9,770 nt of DNA from Bacillota bacterium. GTDB lineage: Bacteria > Bacillota > Limnochordia > Limnochordales > ZCTH02-B6. A model generated the notes under the pieces. That model had not been told where the DNA came from, searched no databases, and worked only from the letters and a program-made list of their open reading frames with translations. The stretch covers positions 1-9,770 of the forward strand of contig PKQR01000079.1 of assembly GCA_017578085.1 (NCBI GenBank). Direction: 5' to 3'. The position numbers and the translations under genes were made by a program. Below, piece after piece: positions 6,831-9,770 of this stretch; the first letter of the stretch is position 1, and each line of letters begins with the position of its first letter.

Positions 6831-6908
6831 CGTGAAAATTCCCCGCGGGGAGCGGCACACCTGTCCGGCCCGGTCGAATACCGGTGCCCCGCCGGGGGAA
6901 ATTTTTCG
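6831..6908. repeat. Gapped imperfect inverted repeat
   Basis: The left arm (6831-6850, CGTGAAAATTCCCCGCGGGG) pairs with the right arm (6887-6908, CCCCGCC then GGGGGAAATTTTTCG), with a few single-base bulges and about 36 bases between them. If transcribed leftward it would form a long hairpin in the leader of the oxidoreductase mRNA. Rightward, the right arm ends in ATTTTT and could stop transcription. The inner loop also contains CCGG...CCGG self-complementary bases. Confidence 0.45.
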
Positions 6909-6911
6909 CCG

Positions 6912-6928
6912 TCTGACAAGCTCTGACA
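6912..6928. repeat. TCTGACA direct repeat, 10-bp period
   Basis: TCTGACA occurs at 6912-6918 and at 6922-6928, so the copies fall on the same face of the helix. Such an arrangement can be a pair of protein-binding half-sites. Each copy contains CTGACA, one base from a -35 consensus, but no -10 element stands at the right distance. Confidence 0.35.
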
Positions 6929-7171
6929 GGCCCACGCGCCGACGTCCGTGGTATACCGGCCTCGGCTGGAGCCATGGCCCGGATCTGGGTCGATCGGTCG
7001 CGCCAGCCTTTCGCGGCCGCGCGTGGCCGGCGCGCCTGGCGCATCGGCGAAACTTACCATCGGATTACGACTTTTGCAGCCAGCCCGCGGGGCCTACCTG
7101 CAGGCAGCGCAAATGCCCTTGTAGACGGTATTTCGCGCTCTGCGGGGACCGGAACGTGCCGGGGCCGCACA

Positions 7172-7200
7172 TTGACTTTATTTGACTTTCCGCGTAAAAT
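7172..7200 (+). promoter_or_regulatory. Sigma-A-type promoter for hsp20
   Basis: TTGACT (7172-7177) and TAAAAT (7195-7200) each match five of six consensus bases and are 17 bases apart. Transcription should begin near 7207, giving a leader of about 37 bases. A second TTGACT at 7182-7187 is too close to the -10 to act with it. No CIRCE (HrcA) inverted repeat is present. The leader holds a small hairpin, TGGGA-ATAA-TCCCA (7213-7226), just before the ribosome site. Confidence 0.75.
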
Positions 7201-7243
7201 TAGGGTGGAAGTTGGGAATAATCCCAGACAGGAGGTGGCCGTT

Positions 7244-7651
7244 ATGCGTGACCTGGTTCCGAGGACCTTGGAGTCGCTATGGCCGTGGCCGGACTTCGAC
7301 GAGCTGTTCTTCTTGCCCTTCGGGTGGAGGGCCAACGTACCTGCGGTGGACATCGAGGAAACCGATGACGCCTACATCCTGACCGCGGATCTGCCCGGCT
7401 TCGACAAGAACGACATCGAGATCGAGCTGCGCAACAACGTGCTCATCCTGCGGGGCGAGAAGGTGCAGCGCAGCGAAAGGCGTTTCCTGCGCCGGGAGCG
7501 CGCAGCCAGCATGACCCGGTTCGAGCGGCGCTTCACCTTCCCCGCGGAGATCGCGCACGACAAGGTGACGGCGGAGTTCAACAAGGGCGAACTGGTCATT
7601 ACGCTGCCCAAGGTCAAGGCGCAGCAGGGGTACAAGATCCAGATCCAATAA
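7244..7651 (+). CDS. Small heat shock protein, Hsp20/alpha-crystallin family
   Basis: This 135-residue ATP-independent chaperone should hold unfolding proteins in the cytoplasm. After a short aromatic N-terminal arm (LWPWPDFDELFFLPFGW, 12-28) comes the alpha-crystallin domain (about 32-122), beginning VPAVDIEETDDAYILTADLPGF. It contains NDIEIELRNNVLILRGEK (56-73) and ends with the characteristic FNKGELVITLPK (112-123). The C-terminal IQI of YKIQIQ (130-135) fits the I-x-I/V motif that links subunits into oligomers. The usual Tyr/Phe-Gly stretch before the last strands is replaced by a basic segment, RRFLRRERAASMTRFERRF (79-97). The ATG at 7244 follows AGGAGGTG (7230-7237) by 6 bases; the upstream extension of the open frame crosses the promoter and is not part of the protein. 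It appears monocistronic, with a promoter before it and a strong hairpin after it. Confidence 0.95.
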   Translation: MRDLVPRTLESLWPWPDFDELFFLPFGWRANVPAVDIEETDDAYILTADLPGFDKNDIEIELRNNVLILRGEKVQRSERRFLRRERAASMTRFERRFTFPAEIAHDKVTAEFNKGELVITLPKVKAQQGYKIQIQ

Positions 7652-7685
7652 TCACCAGTCGTTGCTGACGAAGCGACGAGCCGGA

Positions 7686-7719
7686 GCGGGAACGGCGGCG
7701 GCAAGGCCGCCGTTCCCGC
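7686..7719 (+). terminator. Strong hairpin terminator after hsp20
   Basis: A perfect 14-bp stem (GCGGGAACGGCGGC, 7686-7699, with its complement at 7706-7719) encloses a 6-base GGCAAG loop, 34 bases after the hsp20 stop. The following GAGTTTCT is only modestly T-rich. It stands between convergent genes and may also stop transcripts of the nitrilase gene that ends at 7758. Confidence 0.75.
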
Positions 7720-7757
7720 GAGTTTCTCCGCCCGGTGCGGGCTCGGGGCTGAGCCGG

Positions 7758-8825
7758 CTACGTCTCCACGCTCTCCTCTGCGGTCTTGACCCGCTCGGCA
7801 GCGCGGCCGTGCCCGTCGAGCCCGGCCGCCATCGTTCCCCCCGGCGCCGCAGCCGCCCGCGCGCCCCAGAGGTCTCCGGGCTGCCCCGGATGGGCAAAGG
7901 GCGAGTATGGAAAGGGGCGGTAGTCCAGGCGGATGATGTCCCAGCGGTGGTCGCGCCCGGTGGTGTCGATGGCCACCTTGCGGAGGACGATTTCCCGCAT
8001 GTCGAGATCCGCGTACAGGATTGTCTCCTGGTCGTAAACGGGGCCCGCCAGGTAGCGCCCGTCGGGAGCGATGATGCCGGACCCACCGAAGAAGGTCCAG
8101 TTGGCCCCGGGGAAGCCGTACTTGGCCCCCACCTCCTCAGGCACGTAAAGGCTCGCCGCCACCACGAAGCACTGCCCTTCCAGGGCGTAAGCCCTGTTGG
8201 CCGCGTCGATGACGTGGCGGTTGGACCGCCCGTTCTTGAAATCCGGCCAGCCGGGCCAGCTGGCACAGTGGATCTGCTCGCCTTGCGCGATCAGCGCGTA
8301 CTTGAACAGCGGCTGCAGGTGCTCATAGCAGATGAGCCCGCCCAGCCGGCCCACCGGCGTCTCGTAGACCCGCAAGGTCGTGCCGTCGCCCCGGCACCAG
8401 AAGCAGCGCTCCCGGTTGGAGGGCAGCAGCTTGCGGTGGTGGCCAAAGATCTCGCCGTCCGGGCCGATGAACACGAGGGAATTGTAGAGCACGCCGTCGT
8501 AGCCGTGCACCGCCTCGTTGATCCCCAGGCAAACGGTGACGCCGGCCCTCCTCACCCGGGCCCGGATGCGGGCCAGTTCCGGGCTGTCCAGGGTGACGGA
8601 CTCCTCCTGCAGCAGGGCCAAGTTGTCCCGCCACTGATTGGGAAAGTCCAGATTCACCGAGAAGTTGGGGTAGGCCGGCAGGAACGTCTCAGGAAAGACG
8701 ATGAGCTCCGCGCCGTTGCTTGCCGCCTCGTCGATGAGGGCGCAGATCTTGTCGGTGGTGGCGGCCTTGCTCACGGGGAAAACGGGTGACGCCTGCACGG
8801 CAGCGACTCGGACTTTCCTCTTCAC
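7758..8825 (-). CDS. Nitrilase (carbon-nitrogen hydrolase, branch 1)
   Basis: This 355-residue cytoplasmic enzyme probably hydrolyses a nitrile to the carboxylic acid and ammonia. The catalytic residues are in place: Glu46 in FPETFLPAYP, Lys132 in HHRKLLPSNRER, the second Glu139, and Cys166 in GGLICYEHLQPLFKYAL. The following EQIHCASWPG (183-192) and the HLQPL-KY pattern resemble true nitrilases of the Rhodococcus type more than amidases or ureidopropionases. The segment after the lysine loop reads ERCFWCRGDG, with Cys144 where a glycine is usual. The last 38 residues (Gly/Ala-rich, then charged) lie beyond the conserved fold. The start is GTG at 8825 with AGGGAGG 8 bases upstream, lying inside the end of the preceding hydrolase gene. 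Only 3 bases separate the genes, so they are co-transcribed. The substrate is unknown, and cyanide-type activities cannot be excluded. Confidence 0.92.
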   Translation of the reverse strand: MKRKVRVAAVQASPVFPVSKAATTDKICALIDEAASNGAELIVFPETFLPAYPNFSVNLDFPNQWRDNLALLQEESVTLDSPELARIRARVRRAGVTVCLGINEAVHGYDGVLYNSLVFIGPDGEIFGHHRKLLPSNRERCFWCRGDGTTLRVYETPVGRLGGLICYEHLQPLFKYALIAQGEQIHCASWPGWPDFKNGRSNRHVIDAANRAYALEGQCFVVAASLYVPEEVGAKYGFPGANWTFFGGSGIIAPDGRYLAGPVYDQETILYADLDMREIVLRKVAIDTTGRDHRWDIIRLDYRPFPYSPFAHPGQPGDLWGARAAAAPGGTMAAGLDGHGRAAERVKTAEESVET

Positions 8826-8828
8826 GGC

Positions 8829-9701
8829 TCAAACCTCCCTCTGCCTTCCCTTGATTTCCGCCTTCAACTCCCCCAGCACCAGGAGGAGGTGCTCCCGAAA
8901 CCGGTCCGGGTCCTCGGTCATCGGGAAGTGGCCAAGGCCAGGGAGCACCCGGAAGCGGCAGCCGCGGATGCGCCCGGCCAGGCGCCGCGTCGAGGCGGGC
9001 GAGGCGGAGTAGTCGTACTCCCCCGTCAGCAGGTAGACGGGGCAGCGGTCCGTGTCCACCTCGGGGCCGATGACGGCGCCGTCCCACTCCCGGCTGTAGA
9101 AGTGCAGATCGCCTTCGTACACTCCCCATCCGCCCTGGCTGTACAGCCACCAGCTGCGGCGGCGGTGGAACTCGGGGCTGGTGGGGCTCATAAGCCCGTA
9201 GGTCCACGTGGGGTTGTGGACCGCTTGGTTCACCTGGGCATGGGTGAGAAAACGGGTGATGCGCCCCGGAGAGCGGTCGGGAGCCTGCAGGCCGATGGCC
9301 GCCAGCACGTGGTCCCGGTGGCGCGCCGCGAGGTAAACGGCCATGGCGCCCCCCATGGAACACCCCATCACCACCGCCGGTTCCCCGATCACCTCCCGGA
9401 TGAAGGTCACGCACCAGTGGGCATACGCGTCGGCCGTGAGACGGTACGGCTCCCGCCACCAACCGTCGGGCGGCTCGGAGCGGCCGTGGTAGGGCAGGTC
9501 GAAGGCGTACATATGCCAGTCGCGCGCCAGCTCCACGTCGGCCAGCAAGGCATGGTACTGGCGGCTGTCCGCGCCGGCGGTGTGCAGCATGAGCAGGGGG
9601 ATGCCCTGTCCCGCCTCTTCGTAATAGACGCGGGCCCAGCGCCCGTCCGGTCCCGGCAAGTCCCGGTACTTGCCGGTGATCTGGCCCGGGTCCCGCAACA
9701 C
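8829..9701 (-). CDS. Alpha/beta-fold hydrolase, first visible gene of the nitrilase operon
   Basis: This is an alpha/beta hydrolase of about 290 residues with the nucleophile elbow MGCSMGG (Ser115, counted from the chosen start), Asp230 in LTGEYDYS and His258 in GLGHFP. Other landmarks are LLMLHTAGADSRQ (36-48, oxyanion strand) and FDLPYHGRSEPPDGWW (67-82). The start is uncertain. The frame is open to the window edge, with GTG codons at 9755 and 9701. I choose 9701 because GGAG (9712-9709) lies 7 bases upstream and because the preceding Ala/Gly-rich residues do not look conserved; the gene could still begin at 9755 or beyond the window. The stop lies 3 bases before the nitrilase GTG, and the nitrilase ribosome site is inside this gene, which points to coupled expression. 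It might process an ester or amide related to the nitrilase substrate, but that is inference. Confidence 0.88.
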   Translation of the reverse strand: MLRDPGQITGKYRDLPGPDGRWARVYYEEAGQGIPLLMLHTAGADSRQYHALLADVELARDWHMYAFDLPYHGRSEPPDGWWREPYRLTADAYAHWCVTFIREVIGEPAVVMGCSMGGAMAVYLAARHRDHVLAAIGLQAPDRSPGRITRFLTHAQVNQAVHNPTWTYGLMSPTSPEFHRRRSWWLYSQGGWGVYEGDLHFYSREWDGAVIGPEVDTDRCPVYLLTGEYDYSASPASTRRLAGRIRGCRFRVLPGLGHFPMTEDPDRFREHLLLVLGELKAEIKGRQREV

Positions 9702-9770
9702 CGGACTACTCCAACCCGCGGCCGTCTCCCGGCCGACCCCGGCCGCCGGCTGCACCGGCGCCGCGGCCTC

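Larger units (their letters stand above)
6775..7171. other. Non-coding region between oxidoreductase and hsp20
   Basis: About 400 bases separate the two divergent genes. Frames are open here on both strands because the DNA is G+C-rich, but none has a good ribosome site or a recognisable product. The stretch holds a gapped inverted repeat (6831-6908), two TCTGACA copies one helical turn apart (6912-6928), and short G+C palindromes near 7013-7036. I found no confident promoter for the oxidoreductase gene and no tRNA-like fold. Confidence 0.55.

Noticed and set aside
7013..7036. CGCGGCCGCG and GGCCGGCGCGCC palindromes
   Set aside because: Short G+C-only palindromes are common by chance at this base composition and have no clear partner or position relative to a promoter.
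6776..7060. 94-codon minus-strand frame upstream of the oxidoreductase gene, ending 1 base before its GTG
   Set aside because: The spacing looked operon-like, but the product is Arg/Pro/Gly-rich without a domain and no good ribosome site stands before it.
6974..7243. N-terminal extension of Hsp20 by 90 residues
   Set aside because: The extension crosses a near-consensus promoter and the hsp20 Shine-Dalgarno sequence, and the residues do not resemble Hsp20 proteins.
7740..7755. Small GGCTC/GAGCC hairpin before the nitrilase stop
   Set aside because: A five-pair stem without a T-run adds little beside the 14-bp hairpin at 7686-7719.
7662..8789. 375-codon open frame on the plus strand opposite the nitrilase gene
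   Set aside because: It is antisense to intact catalytic motifs, begins inside the hsp20 terminator region and shows no recognisable domain.

Overview
The window is G+C-rich DNA, about two thirds G+C by eye, with strong Shine-Dalgarno sequences (AAGGAGG, AGGAGGTG, GGGAGGTGA), several GTG starts and sigma-A-like promoters. This suits a high-G+C Bacillota lineage, possibly a thermophile, but a Chloroflexota or other bacterium cannot be excluded. I see no rRNA, tRNA, CRISPR array, transposase or phage gene. Nine protein genes are supported; one is cut by the left edge, and one may extend past the right edge.

Left part (1-2074): the 3' end of a polar amino acid ABC permease and its translationally coupled ATPase run rightward. 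They meet a leftward alpha/beta hydrolase, and a hairpin with its T-run on the minus strand lies between them. Middle (2204-5296): a leftward ammonium channel gene (amtB) and a rightward copper nitrite reductase gene (nirK) diverge from a 402-bp regulatory region. That region holds a good sigma-A promoter for amtB and a perfect TGTGA-N6-TCACA site (Fnr/CRP type) in front of nirK. The NirK is a three-cupredoxin protein with an extra N-terminal type 1 copper domain. Right part (5386-9770): a leftward Gfo/Idh/MocA oxidoreductase, a rightward small heat shock protein (Hsp20) with its own promoter, and a tight leftward pair of alpha/beta hydrolase and nitrilase.

Nitrogen links many of the genes: amino acid uptake, ammonium uptake, nitrite respiration, and nitrile hydrolysis that releases ammonia. 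They lie in separate transcription units, so a shared pathway is only an inference. The best candidates for follow-up are the three-domain NirK with its Fnr-like box, the conserved-looking cysteine cluster of the Gfo/Idh protein, and the hydrolase-nitrilase pair. I do not see a clearly new multi-gene system.
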